Positions 34,989 through 43,908 of a DNA stretch of 64,000 nt are shown piece after piece. Every line of letters begins with the position of its first letter. Position 1 is the first letter of the stretch. A program made the translations under genes and the position numbers. Location of the stretch: NCBI GenBank assembly GCA_966211955.1, contig CBIHOF010000014.1:1-64000 (forward strand), in the 5' to 3' direction. This DNA is from Albitalea sp966211955. GTDB taxonomy: Bacteria; Pseudomonadota; Gammaproteobacteria; Burkholderiales; Burkholderiaceae_C. The notes beneath the pieces were generated by a model. The model did not search any database. It was not told where the DNA came from and saw nothing but the letters and a program-made list of their open reading frames with translations.

Positions 34989-37376
34989 ATGTGCAGCCGC
35001 GCCACGTCAGACAGCGGATCGGCCTCGGCCGGCGGGTCACCGCAGGAGCCGGGCAAGGCTGGCGTTGCGGCCTGGCTGCAGGCTTCGAGCATGCAGCTCG
35101 GCCTGATGGTGGGGCTGGTGGGCATCATCACCTACCGCATCGACCTGCGCCGCGAGCGCATCCAGTTCAACGAATGGGGCTACGAGCTTTTCGGCGTCGA
35201 ACCCGACCCGGACGGCCTGCCCATGGCCTTCATCCGCGAGCGCACCCACCCCGACGACCTGCCGATGATCAAGCAGGCGGCCGACCTCGCGACGGCCTCC
35301 GTGGGCATCGTCGACACCGAAGCCCGCTACCTCTGCCATGACGGCAGCTACCGCACCATGCTCACGCGCCGCTCGGCCGAACGTGATGCGAGCGGCGAGG
35401 CGATTGCGCTCGTGGGAGTGTCGATGGACATCACTCAGCAGGTGCAGGAGCGCGAGCGGGCGTTGGCGGCGGCGCAGAGCATGGAGCTCGTGGCCGAGGC
35501 GACCGGCGTGGGCGTGTGGTCCACCGACGTGTTGACCCGCCAGACCACCTGGAATGGCCAGATGCGCCGCATCTACGGCATTGCCGACGAGCTGCCGATG
35601 CCCGAGGCGCGCAAGCTCGCAGTGGCGCTCACTGACCCGGTGGACCGCGAACGGCTGGATGCCGCCTACCACCGGCTGGTGGCCGGCGAGCCCGGCCCCG
35701 TCGAACTGGAGTTCCACATCCGCCGGCCTGATGGGCAACCGCGCACGGTGGTGGCTCGCGCTCAGGCGGCGATGCGTGCCGGACGGCAGGTGCTGTTCGG
35801 TGTGTTCATCGACGTGACCGAGCCGCGCACGACCGAGGAGCGCCTGCGCCGCGCCGAGGAGCGCACGCTGATGGCGGCCAAGGCCGTGGGCCTCGCGATG
35901 TGGGAGCGTGACCTCGTCACCGGCGACAGCTGGTGGGATGCGCCGATGTACCGACTGCGCGGGCTGGTGCCCGACGAGAATCGCACGCCCAACGACTTGC
36001 GGCACCAGAGCATCCACCCCGACGACGTCGGCGAGGTCGAGCGCCGCACGGCGCAGATCATCGAGCGCGAGCGCGACTATCACTTCGACTTTCGCGTGGT
36101 GTGGCCGGACGGCTCGGTGCACTGGCTGACGACGCGTGGCTCCGTGGTGCGCGACGGCGAGGGCAGGGCGTTGCGCATCATCGGCTTCAACTGGGACGTC
36201 ACCGAGCACAAGCTGCGCGAGGAGATGCTGCGCGAGAAGGCCGGCGCGGAGCAGGCCAGCCGGGCGAAGACCGAGTTCCTGTCGCGCATGAGCCATGAGC
36301 TGCGCACGCCGCTGAACGCGGTGCTGGGCTTTGCGCAGGTCATGCTCGACGATTCATCGCAACCCTTGCCCGGCCGGCAGCGCGAGCGCGCGGCGCACAT
36401 CCATGAGGCCGGCAAGCACCTGCTCGCGCTCATCGACGACGTGCTGGACCTGACCAGCCTGGAGGCGAGCGAGCTGACCCTCACGCCGGTGGCCATCGCG
36501 CCGCTGGTGCATGACACGGTGCTGTGGGTGGAGCCTGCGGCGCGGGCGGCGCAGGTGGTGATCCGACTCGGCCCGATGCCGGGGGCGGTGCAGGCCGACG
36601 CGCGGCGCCTGCGTCAGGTGCTGGCCAACTTGCTCACCAATGCGGTCAAGTACAACCACGCCGGCGGGAGCGTGGAGATCGACACCGAGCCCGGAAGCGG
36701 TGCGGACGAGGGCTTCGTCGGCATCCGCGTGAAGGACAGCGGGCGTGGCCTCACTGCGGCGCAGATGCAGCGGCTGTTCGAGCCCTTCAACCGCCTGGGT
36801 GCCGAGCGCGAGGGCATCGAGGGCACGGGCATCGGCCTCACCATCGTGCGCTCGCTGGTCGAGCGCATGCAGGGCCGGGTCGATGTGCAAAGCCGGGCCG
36901 GGCACGGCACGGAGTTCAAGGTGTGGCTGCCGGTGGCCGGCATGAACGAGCTGCCCGCCGACGAGGAGGCGACGCGGCCGGCCGAGCTGCAGTCGCAGCC
37001 ACGGAACATCGACGTGCTCTACATCGAGGACAACGCGGTCAACGTGCTGCTGGTGCAGGAAGTCATGAGCATGCGCGAGAACGTCACGCTGCATGTGGCG
37101 GTCGACGGCCGCTCGGGCATCGACAGCGCCCTCGCCCTCAAGCCGCGCGCCGTGCTCATCGACCTGCAGCTGCCCGACATGGACGGCTTCGAGGTGCTGC
37201 GGCGCCTGCGTGCCGATGCGTCGATGAATGGCGTCGCCATGATCGCGCTGTCAGCCAACGCGATGCCCGAGGACATCGAGCGCGCACGTCGAATCGGCTT
37301 CGACGACTACTGGACGAAGCCGATCGATTTCCGAAAGTTCCTCGCGGGGCTGGACAAGTTGGCCGGCGCGGCCTGA
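34989..37376 (+). CDS. Cytoplasmic hybrid kinase with three PAS domains and a receiver
   Basis: 795 residues, no clear membrane segments. Three PAS/PAC units (about 40-150, 160-275, 290-405; each ends with phrases like IALVGVSMDIT and IIGFNWDVTEH), HisKA with His436 (FLSRMSHELRTPLNAVLGFA), HATPase (KDSGRGLTAAQM, GTGIGLTIVRSLVER) and a C-terminal receiver with Asp725 (AVLIDLQLPDMDG). The input is likely a cytosolic cofactor or redox signal. It lies 18 nt after the ABC exporter, so may be co-transcribed with it. Confidence 0.92.
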   Translation: MCSRATSDSGSASAGGSPQEPGKAGVAAWLQASSMQLGLMVGLVGIITYRIDLRRERIQFNEWGYELFGVEPDPDGLPMAFIRERTHPDDLPMIKQAADLATASVGIVDTEARYLCHDGSYRTMLTRRSAERDASGEAIALVGVSMDITQQVQERERALAAAQSMELVAEATGVGVWSTDVLTRQTTWNGQMRRIYGIADELPMPEARKLAVALTDPVDRERLDAAYHRLVAGEPGPVELEFHIRRPDGQPRTVVARAQAAMRAGRQVLFGVFIDVTEPRTTEERLRRAEERTLMAAKAVGLAMWERDLVTGDSWWDAPMYRLRGLVPDENRTPNDLRHQSIHPDDVGEVERRTAQIIERERDYHFDFRVVWPDGSVHWLTTRGSVVRDGEGRALRIIGFNWDVTEHKLREEMLREKAGAEQASRAKTEFLSRMSHELRTPLNAVLGFAQVMLDDSSQPLPGRQRERAAHIHEAGKHLLALIDDVLDLTSLEASELTLTPVAIAPLVHDTVLWVEPAARAAQVVIRLGPMPGAVQADARRLRQVLANLLTNAVKYNHAGGSVEIDTEPGSGADEGFVGIRVKDSGRGLTAAQMQRLFEPFNRLGAEREGIEGTGIGLTIVRSLVERMQGRVDVQSRAGHGTEFKVWLPVAGMNELPADEEATRPAELQSQPRNIDVLYIEDNAVNVLLVQEVMSMRENVTLHVAVDGRSGIDSALALKPRAVLIDLQLPDMDGFEVLRRLRADASMNGVAMIALSANAMPEDIERARRIGFDDYWTKPIDFRKFLAGLDKLAGAA

Positions 37377-37388
37377 GCCGCGCTCACT

Positions 37389-38033
37389 TCACGCCTTCGA
37401 ATTCGCGGCCGAGGCAGCACTCGCCAGCCGCTCGCGCAAGGCATCTTCCGGCAGGTAGCCCTGCGCGACCAGGTGCAGCTCGCCGTTCACCTCCGCGATC
37501 AGCGCCGGAAAGCCGCGGATGCCCCAGGCCTGGGTCTGGGCGAAGTCCTGGCGCGTCCCTTCGCGTGTTTCTTCGGCGGCGAAGGCGGCCGCGAAGTTGG
37601 CGCGCGGCAGGCCGACCGATTCGGCGATGTCGGCCAGCACCTCGGGCTTTGCCACGTCACGCCCTTCGGCGTAGAACGCGTGCTGCACGGCCTTGAAGTA
37701 GCGCCACACATGCTGTGGCCAATGGGCGCGCACGGCCACCGTCGCGCGGCTGGCAGGCTCGGTGTCGTAGACGAAGCCGGGCTCGTGCATGGCGGTCTTC
37801 GGGCCAGGCGTGAAGGGCAGGCCGGTGGCCTCGTGCACATGCGTCCAGTGGCCGAGGAGTTCATCGGCGCGGCCCGGCGCCATGGGCTCGGTGGTGTAGG
37901 GCCTCAAGCCGCCCATCACGAGCGCGAGTTGCAAGGGCGCGGCCTCGCGCGGGTCGGCGAGCACGGCGGAAAGGGGCTTGCCGAAGCCGTAGCACCAGGA
38001 GCACATCGGGTCGGCGACATAGATGAGGTTCAT
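37389..38033 (-). CDS. DsbA-family (FrnE-like) thiol oxidoreductase
   Basis: 214 residues with a thioredoxin-fold start, MNLIYVADPMCSWCYGFGKP, carrying the CSWC active site at residues 11-14, a helical insert and the cis-Pro segment GIRGFPALIAEVNGE. No signal peptide, so it is cytoplasmic like FrnE. FrnE relatives handle disulfides under oxidative stress. Its start faces the cysteine-rich secreted protein across 197 nt, with a TCCCTAG motif array between them. Confidence 0.88.
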   Translation of the reverse strand: MNLIYVADPMCSWCYGFGKPLSAVLADPREAAPLQLALVMGGLRPYTTEPMAPGRADELLGHWTHVHEATGLPFTPGPKTAMHEPGFVYDTEPASRATVAVRAHWPQHVWRYFKAVQHAFYAEGRDVAKPEVLADIAESVGLPRANFAAAFAAEETREGTRQDFAQTQAWGIRGFPALIAEVNGELHLVAQGYLPEDALRERLASAASAANSKA

Positions 38034-38059
38034 GCCCTCGATCTTCCCTCGAACGGGCC

Positions 38060-38107
38060 TCCCTAGTTCACCAGGGTTCTTTCCCTAGCTTCGCCTGTCC
38101 TCCCTAG
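38060..38107. promoter_or_regulatory. Triple TCCCTAG array
   Basis: Three identical heptamers TCCCTAG at 38060, 38082 and 38101, spaced 22 and 19 nt, lie in the divergent region between the FrnE-like gene (start 38033) and the secreted-protein gene (start 38231). The last is extended to CCTCCCTAGG, which also appears on the opposite strand near 46617-46626 beside another divergent promoter region. Probably binding sites for a regulator; which one is unknown. Confidence 0.4.
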
Positions 38108-38230
38108 GACCCGCCTTGCGGGGCACCGGCGCGCCGCCGAAAGTGCTTGCGTGGCCCCCTCTCTGCACTCCGCTGTTCACCCTTGTCCCGCCCCGAGGCC
38201 ACACCCACGACAACACTCAAGGAGCTCACC

Positions 38231-38938
38231 ATGTGTTCGATCCGGTCCCTTCTTCATGGCGCCTGGCGCCTGCTCGCGCTCGCCGCGGCGTCCTTCACGC
38301 TGTTCTTTGCCGCGCCCTTTGCTGCGCAGGCGCAATCCACCACCGCCTGCGGGCCTTCGGTGAAAGCCGACGTGGCCAAGCAGGTCAGCGCCTGGGCCAA
38401 CCTGAGCGAGGCGGAGCAGCTGAAGATGCAGGCGACGCTGTACGACAAGTACAAGTCCTGCGGCACCATCGACGGCGCGCAGATCCCGGCCACCGATCCG
38501 ATCTACACGGCAGCGCGCCAGTGCGGCGCGAAAGTGGCCTACGCCGGCAGCCTCTACTACGAGGAGATGTCGTGCTGCGGCTATGACCCGCAGCGCCGCA
38601 CCTTCGCCTGCCCGGTGAAGATCAAGCAGCCCTTCGGCTTCGGCCCGTCGCCGCTGCCGGGCAGCCGCGAGTACGTGCTGCATTGCGTGGCCGATGCGGC
38701 AGGTGTGCTGCAGCCGGTGGGCGACGACAGCGTGCACTTGTCGGATTCGACATTTGCTCCGAGTTGGCAGTTCGCGGTGGTGGCCAACGCCACCGACAAC
38801 CTCGGCACCGTGCAGCCGATGAATGGCCAGCCGCACCGCGCGCGTTCCATCCTGTCGTGGAACCTCAAGCCGACGAACTGCGGCTACCAGCCGATCTGGG
38901 GCGACGTTCTGGACTACGTCATCCGTCTCGATCAGTAA
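38231..38938 (+). CDS. Secreted cysteine-rich protein of unknown function
   Basis: 235 residues. Signal peptide (LLALAAASFTLFFAAPFAAQ, cleavage near AQAQS), then a mature protein with eight cysteines spread over several short motifs (TTACGPS, KSCGT, RQCGA, MSCCGY, FACPV, LHCVA, TNCGY), suggesting disulfides in the periplasm or outside the cell. No family recognised. A strong AAGGAG ribosome binding site precedes the ATG at 38231. Confidence 0.7.
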   Translation: MCSIRSLLHGAWRLLALAAASFTLFFAAPFAAQAQSTTACGPSVKADVAKQVSAWANLSEAEQLKMQATLYDKYKSCGTIDGAQIPATDPIYTAARQCGAKVAYAGSLYYEEMSCCGYDPQRRTFACPVKIKQPFGFGPSPLPGSREYVLHCVADAAGVLQPVGDDSVHLSDSTFAPSWQFAVVANATDNLGTVQPMNGQPHRARSILSWNLKPTNCGYQPIWGDVLDYVIRLDQ

Positions 38939-39016
38939 CCGATCGCGGCTTCGGCACGCACCTCGTTGCAAAGCGGTACCCCTGAACGGGGTCTGCTTTG
39001 CGACCATGGCTCATTC

Positions 39017-39766
39017 ATGCGTGATTTCGAAGATTCCACCCTCTGGCGCATCAGCGCCTTCGACCGCATCCGGCAGCAGACGGGAAGCAGCGGCTTCATG
39101 CGCCTGTCCGGCCCCACGCTGCTGCCCACCACTTTGCTCGCCGACCTGCGCCGGCTCGATGCCGACCCGGCAAGTTCCGACGCGATCGAGATCATTGCCG
39201 CCTGCGTGCGGCACCGCGAGGCGGCGCTTCTGTGCATGGAGCTTGATGGACTGGTTTGGCCGGTCAGCCTGTTCCCGTCGGAAGACCTGTACCACTGCCC
39301 GCGTGACCTGCGTCAGGCATCGATCAGCGCCATCGCGCAGTTGAAGGTGTCCACCGCGGAGCCGCCCGGCGTGCGGCCGCCGGGCCACTGGATGCACGAG
39401 CGCGTCGCGCAGGCCGAGCACTACCGGCCGCTGTCGCCCATGCTGTGGTGGCTGGCGCTGAACGGCCCGCGCCGCACGCTCCTTGCCGACATCGGCGGGC
39501 ACGCGATGTATCGGCTCGTGAACAGTGGCCGGGGCGAGCGGCCCACGGCGCCAGGTGCGCTGGGCTCGGCGATCGATCGCCTGCAACAAGCCTCGGTGAG
39601 CCTGGCCGACATCGCCCGCTGGCCGGGCATGAGCCAGGAGCGCGCGGCGCGCTTGCTCAACGGGCTGTACCTGTCCGGCTGCCTGATGACCACCCGCACG
39701 CAGTCGCTGCCACGCGACGCGGCAGGCGGCGGTCGCGGGCTGTTCGGCTGGAAGCGGTCGCGCTGA
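39017..39766 (+). CDS. Protein of unknown function with C-terminal winged-helix-like segment
   Basis: 249 soluble residues, not recognised. The middle (HREAALLCMELDGLVWPVSL, HYRPLSPMLWWLALNGPRRT) looks like a folded domain. The end (SLADIARWPGMSQERAARLL followed by GLYLSGCLMTT) reads like a small winged-helix. ATG at 39017 chosen; an in-frame start at 38966 would add 17 residues of poor composition. It converges with the gene at 39822 across a clear hairpin. Confidence 0.65.
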   Translation: MRDFEDSTLWRISAFDRIRQQTGSSGFMRLSGPTLLPTTLLADLRRLDADPASSDAIEIIAACVRHREAALLCMELDGLVWPVSLFPSEDLYHCPRDLRQASISAIAQLKVSTAEPPGVRPPGHWMHERVAQAEHYRPLSPMLWWLALNGPRRTLLADIGGHAMYRLVNSGRGERPTAPGALGSAIDRLQQASVSLADIARWPGMSQERAARLLNGLYLSGCLMTTRTQSLPRDAAGGGRGLFGWKRSR

Positions 39767-39792
39767 TCGGCGGGCCGCGCCAGCCAGCGCAG

Positions 39793-39812
39793 CGGCCTGC
39801 ATCAACAGGCCG
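39793..39812. terminator. Bidirectional hairpin between convergent genes
   Basis: Stem CGGCCTG/CAGGCCG (7 bp) with loop CATCAA, centred in the 55-nt gap between the stops of two convergent genes (39766 and 39822). No T tract, but the placement is typical of a shared terminator. Confidence 0.5.
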
Positions 39813-39821
39813 TCGCAGGTG

Positions 39822-40226
39822 TCACGCCGTGGCGGGCTGCGCCTGCTCGGACTCGGCCGGCGGCAAGACGATGTCCAGCTCGTTCACGAAGCGCTCTCGC
39901 CGTTCGCGCCGGGCGGCGGCGAGTTGCTCGCGCACCTGGTGAACCCGCTCGAGGATGTGCTGCGATTCTTCGCTCTCATGCACCTCGGCCTCGATGTCCT
40001 CGGCCGTCGCGCAGACGAAGCCGGTGCCCTTCCACCACACCTGCACCTGCGTGCCGGGCGGTAGCTGCTGCTGCATGTTGGAGAACTTCATCTCCACCGG
40101 CCCGAGGGAGAGGTCGAAGCGGATCATGCCCTTGTCGGTCACGGTCGTCTGGTGACGGTCGGCCTTCAGGGTGTCCAGGAGCTTGGGGAAGATCGGGGTG
40201 TGCGGCCACGATAGCACTCGGCTCAT
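39822..40226 (-). CDS. Small protein of unknown function
   Basis: 134 residues, soluble. The N-terminal part (MSRVLSWPHTPIFPKLLDTL, KGMIRFDLSLGPVEMKFSNM) is beta-like. The C-terminal part (AEVHESEESQHILERVHQVR, AAARRERRERF) is charged and helical. No family recognised. The ATG at 40226 has GAGGAG about 8 nt upstream; an in-frame extension to 40298 is less likely. Confidence 0.6.
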   Translation of the reverse strand: MSRVLSWPHTPIFPKLLDTLKADRHQTTVTDKGMIRFDLSLGPVEMKFSNMQQQLPPGTQVQVWWKGTGFVCATAEDIEAEVHESEESQHILERVHQVREQLAAARRERRERFVNELDIVLPPAESEQAQPATA

Positions 40227-40398
40227 GCGAAAGACTCCTCGCGTTGTTGTGCGTTTGTTCACAAGATATCGGAGCCGCCCTCTTGCGCAGTAGTCCATTT
40301 ACTGCCCGTTACGGCGGTGGTTCAAGTGAAGCCACAACCCTGGGGCAAACCTGATGCCTGGGGGTTCAGGGTTGCGCTAGGCGTTCGAGAGGAGAGTC

Positions 40399-40455
40399 TT
40401 TCCGATGGTCGGAAACTTCCGTCACCGAGCGCATGACACCCCGGCGTGCGCCGGG
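40399..40455. repeat. Two adjacent palindromes downstream of the MocR gene
   Basis: TTTCCGA-TGG-TCGGAAA (40399-40415) and CCCGGCG-TG-CGCCGGG (40440-40446 and 40449-40455), the second flanked by ATGAC on both sides. On the minus strand they follow the aminotransferase-type regulator gene and could terminate it. The second has the GTCATCCCGGCG shape common in dispersed intergenic repeats of proteobacteria (recalled, not searched). Confidence 0.5.
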
Positions 40456-40466
40456 ATGACGGAGCG

Positions 40467-41900
40467 CTACGAATTGGCCGCGCGTTCGATGGCTCTTTGC
40501 GCGAGTGACACCGACTGCAGCCGCGGCGCGAGGAATTCGAACAGCCGCGGATGCTGGGCATACACCACGTTGAATCGCAGGTGGCGCTGGTCGACGTTGC
40601 CCGCGTCGAAGGCGGCGCCTGCGAGCAGGATGCCGTGGCGGTAGGCGTCCTTCACCAGCTCACCCGCTTCGACGCCCGCGGGCAGCGTGCCCCACAGGAA
40701 CAGCCCGCCCTCGGCCGGCCGATCGAGCAACACGCCGGCACGTCGCAGCTCGCGCATGGCGCCGTTTCGCGCGGTGGCGAGCTTTTGCTGCAGCCGGTCT
40801 GCGTGCTTGCGGAAGCGGCCGCTGGCCAAGAGCTCCAGCAGCACGTTCTCGTTGAGCGACGCAGTGGTGAGCACCGACTGGATCTTGGTGCGCAGCAAGG
40901 GCTTGAGCAGCGCCGGCTCGGCGGCGATGTAGCCCACCCGCAGCGCAGGGCTCAGCGCCTTGCAGAAGCTCGAATAGTAGATGACGCGACGAAGCTCCGA
41001 CAACTGTGCGAGCCGGGTTGCCGGCCCCGGGTGGAAGTGTCCGTGCACGTCGTCTTCGGCCAGCAGCATGTCGTACCGCTCCGCCAGCATCAGCACGCGG
41101 TGCAGGTTGGCCGCGCTGCTGCCCCAGCCGGTCGGGTTGTGCAGCACGCTCTGGATGAAGAAGAGCCGCGGCCGGTGCTCGATGCAGGCGGCCTCGATCT
41201 GGTCGAGGTCCGCGCCGTCGTGGCGCCGCGCGATGCCCACCATCTTCACGCCCGCTTCGCGCAGCCGGTCGAAGAGCAGGTGGTAGCCGGGTGTCTCCAC
41301 GAGCACCGTGTCGCCGGGCTTGAGGAAGGCGCGGCAGATGAGGTCGATGGCATGCGTGCCGCCGAAGCAGGTGAGAACGCGGCTCGCATCGGTGGCGATG
41401 CCCTGGCCGCGCATGAGCATCGCGATGCGCTCGCGCAGCTCGGGCATGCCTTGCGGCGGGCAGCGGGCAGCCATGCCGCCGATGCTGCGTGCGAGGCCGC
41501 GCTGCACGACGGCCGCGGGAATCGCGTCTTCCAGCCACGACACCGGCAGCGCGCCGGAGCTCGCCGGCAGCATGTTGGCGCGTTGGTCATGCGCTTGCTG
41601 CACCAGCCACACCGCGTCGTGTTCTTCACCGGCTTCGAGGCGGCTGGGCAAGGGCTCCGGCGAGTTCGCCTCGCAGACGAAGAAGCCGGCAGTGCCGCGC
41701 GAATCGACCAGGCCTTGCGCCACCAGCCGGTCGTAGGCGGTGACGACGGTGTTCGGGCTCACGCCCAGCTGCGTGGCCAGCGCGCGGATGGAGGTGAGCT
41801 TGGCGCCCGCCGGCAACTGGCCCGAATCGATGAGCGCGACCAGACGCGATTCGATCTGGTCGGCGAGCGGCACGGTGGACTGGCGGTCGAGCGGGAACAC
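40467..41900 (-). CDS. MocR-type regulator (GntR HTH fused to class I aminotransferase)
   Basis: 477 residues. GntR winged helix at about 1-75 (TVPLADQIESRLVALIDSGQ, LGVSPNTVVTAYDRLVAQGL), then a fold-type I aminotransferase domain with PLP-site features FGGTHAIDLI, QSVLHNPTGWG and the lysine in YSSFCKALSPALRVGYI. MocR/PdxR proteins sense PLP or amino-compound adducts and control transport or vitamin B6 genes. The start is a GTG at 41900, 7 nt downstream of the lysE-like stop. Exporter and regulator are co-directional, so regulation of the exporter is plausible. Confidence 0.9.
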   Translation of the reverse strand: MFPLDRQSTVPLADQIESRLVALIDSGQLPAGAKLTSIRALATQLGVSPNTVVTAYDRLVAQGLVDSRGTAGFFVCEANSPEPLPSRLEAGEEHDAVWLVQQAHDQRANMLPASSGALPVSWLEDAIPAAVVQRGLARSIGGMAARCPPQGMPELRERIAMLMRGQGIATDASRVLTCFGGTHAIDLICRAFLKPGDTVLVETPGYHLLFDRLREAGVKMVGIARRHDGADLDQIEAACIEHRPRLFFIQSVLHNPTGWGSSAANLHRVLMLAERYDMLLAEDDVHGHFHPGPATRLAQLSELRRVIYYSSFCKALSPALRVGYIAAEPALLKPLLRTKIQSVLTTASLNENVLLELLASGRFRKHADRLQQKLATARNGAMRELRRAGVLLDRPAEGGLFLWGTLPAGVEAGELVKDAYRHGILLAGAAFDAGNVDQRHLRFNVVYAQHPRLFEFLAPRLQSVSLAQRAIERAANS

Positions 41901-41907
41901 GGGTGGT

Positions 41908-42492
41908 TTAGACGATGAGCGCGATCGCGAGGATGACCAGCGAGGACGCCATGATGACATTGAAGACGCGCTGATGGCGCGGGTCGGTGAGCAGCCGCCG
42001 GATCGCCACGCCGAAGAGTGTCCACATCGACACGCAGGGCAGGTTGATGGCAATCGAGATGGCCGTGACCAGCGCCGAGGCCTGCAGCACATCCATGCCC
42101 TGTGGCATGAACACGGTCGCGACCGTCACGGCCTTGACCCAGCCCTTGGGGTTCACCGCCTGGAAGGCCAGCGCCTGCCAGAACGACAGCGGCCGCTGCA
42201 AGTCCCTGTCGCCGATCGCCATGCCCGCGAGCTTCCAGGCCAGCACGACGAGGTAGGCGGCGCCCGCGATGCGCAGCACCTGGTGCAGCACCGGCCAGGC
42301 CTCGAACAGCGCGCCGAGCCCCAGGCAAGTGAGGAAGATCTGCGGCCCGTGCCCCGCGGCGATGCCCAGGATGTGCGGCAGCGAGCGCCGATATCCGAAG
42401 TTCGCGCCCGAGGCGGTGAGCATGATGTTGTTGGGCCCGGGCGTGCTCGACATCACGAGCGAGTAGGTGAGCAAGGGCAGCAGTTCAGTCAT
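41908..42492 (-). CDS. LysE/RhtB-family amino-acid exporter
   Basis: 194 residues, about the family size of 200-210, mostly hydrophobic with six predicted helices. The N-terminal signature LVMSSTPGPNNIMLTASGAN is the RhtB/LysE motif. It exports amino acids or related metabolites across the inner membrane. First gene of a two-gene unit with the MocR-type regulator and divergent from a threonine/serine dehydratase, which together suggest amino-acid homeostasis. Confidence 0.92.
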   Translation of the reverse strand: MTELLPLLTYSLVMSSTPGPNNIMLTASGANFGYRRSLPHILGIAAGHGPQIFLTCLGLGALFEAWPVLHQVLRIAGAAYLVVLAWKLAGMAIGDRDLQRPLSFWQALAFQAVNPKGWVKAVTVATVFMPQGMDVLQASALVTAISIAINLPCVSMWTLFGVAIRRLLTDPRHQRVFNVIMASSLVILAIALIV

Positions 42493-42668
42493 GTCGATGG
42501 GCCCGGCGCGAGGCGGGTCTTGTGGGTGCTGGCGCAAAGGCCGATGCGTCATTGCACCGTCGCCGCGCGCCGGAGGGAAGCCACAAGGGACGCGGTCATC
42601 CGACGCACTGTGTCAGCGGCCACGACCACACAGTTTCAAGGGCCGCGGCGCGTGCTAACTTGCCGGCC

Positions 42669-43646
42669 ATGACTTCACTTGCCATCTCCTACGACGACGT
42701 CGTCCGCGCGCATGAACGCATCGCGGGCGTGGCCCACCAGACTCCCGTGATGCGCTCGGCCACCGCCAATGCGCAGACCGGCGGCACGCTCTTCTTCAAG
42801 TGCGAGACGCTGCAGCGCAGCGGTGCCTTCAAGATCCGCGGTGCCTACAACTCGATCGCCCAGTTCACGCCCGCGCAGCGTGAAGGCGGCGTCATCACCT
42901 TCTCATCCGGCAACCACGGGCAGGCGATTGCGCTGGCCGCGCACCTGCTGGGCGTCGCCGCCGTCATCGTGATGCCAAAGGACGCGCCCGGGATGAAGGT
43001 GGCCGCCACGCAAGGCTACGGTGGCGAGGTGGTGCGCTACGACCGCTACGCCGAGGACCCGACAACCGTCGTCAAGCGCATCGCCGATGAGCGCGGCATG
43101 ACCTTCATTCCGCCCTTCGATCACCCGCATGTCATGGCCGGCCAGGGCACGGTCGCCAAGGAGCTGTTCGAGGAAGTCGGCGCGCTGGACATGATCATCA
43201 CGCCGCTGGGCGGGGGTGGCCTGCTGTCAGGCACGGCCACCGTGGCAAGGCACTTCAACCCCGACTGCGACATCATCGGCGTCGAGCCCGAGGCCGGCAA
43301 CGATGCGCAGCAAAGTCTCGCCAAGGGCGAGATCGTGCGCATCGACACGCCGCGCACCATTGCCGATGCCGCCCAAAGCCGCTCGCTCGGCCAGCACACC
43401 TTCCCGGTGCTGCAGCAGCTCGATGCACGCGTCGTCACCGTGAGCGATGCACAGCTCGTGGATGCGATGAAGTTCTTCGCCGCGCGAATGAAGCTGGTGG
43501 TGGAGCCCACCGGCTGCCTCGCTGCGGCCGCGGTGTTCAGCGGCCAGCTCGACGTGCGCGGCAAGCGCGTGGGCATCGTGCTGTCGGGCGGCAACATCGA
43601 CCTGGAGCGTCTTGCACGCCTGGTGCTCGACGGCGCGCCCGCGTGA
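42669..43646 (+). CDS. Threonine/serine dehydratase (PLP fold type II)
   Basis: 325 residues, the size of catabolic threonine dehydratase, serine racemase or hydroxyaspartate ammonia-lyase and without the regulatory ACT domain of biosynthetic IlvA. PLP lysine is Lys55 in RSGAFKIRGAYNS. The phosphate-binding loop SSGNHGQAIALAA and the glycine-rich GGGGLLSGTA are present. It deaminates Thr or Ser, or racemises Ser; sequence alone does not decide. Start at the ATG at 42669, without a strong ribosome binding site. Divergent from the LysE exporter. Confidence 0.9.
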   Translation: MTSLAISYDDVVRAHERIAGVAHQTPVMRSATANAQTGGTLFFKCETLQRSGAFKIRGAYNSIAQFTPAQREGGVITFSSGNHGQAIALAAHLLGVAAVIVMPKDAPGMKVAATQGYGGEVVRYDRYAEDPTTVVKRIADERGMTFIPPFDHPHVMAGQGTVAKELFEEVGALDMIITPLGGGGLLSGTATVARHFNPDCDIIGVEPEAGNDAQQSLAKGEIVRIDTPRTIADAAQSRSLGQHTFPVLQQLDARVVTVSDAQLVDAMKFFAARMKLVVEPTGCLAAAAVFSGQLDVRGKRVGIVLSGGNIDLERLARLVLDGAPA

Positions 43647-43908
43647 TCAGCCCACGCGGGAGTTCTTGGCGGTGCCCGGCCGCGTGAGGTAGAAGCCCGC
43701 GTGGCGCCGGCGCCTCTGGTGCAGTCGGTTCCCCGCATGCCAAGGATTCGGCAAGCCACAGGCTCAGGTGGCGTTCCCTCGTGCAGCGGCGACCCACACC
43801 GGTCGGATTTCACGCTCGGGTTTTCATCTTTGTCCCAAACTGGCCGAAGTCCAGACGAGGCCCGCGCGGCCGGAAGTCCGGCCTGTGACGCTTGCGGGCC
43901 ATCGAACG

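Noticed and set aside
43868..43883. GGCCGG-AAGT-CCGGCC hairpin before the diguanylate cyclase as a riboswitch
   Set aside because: A single short GC stem without the conserved core of a c-di-GMP riboswitch; more likely a chance or terminator hairpin.
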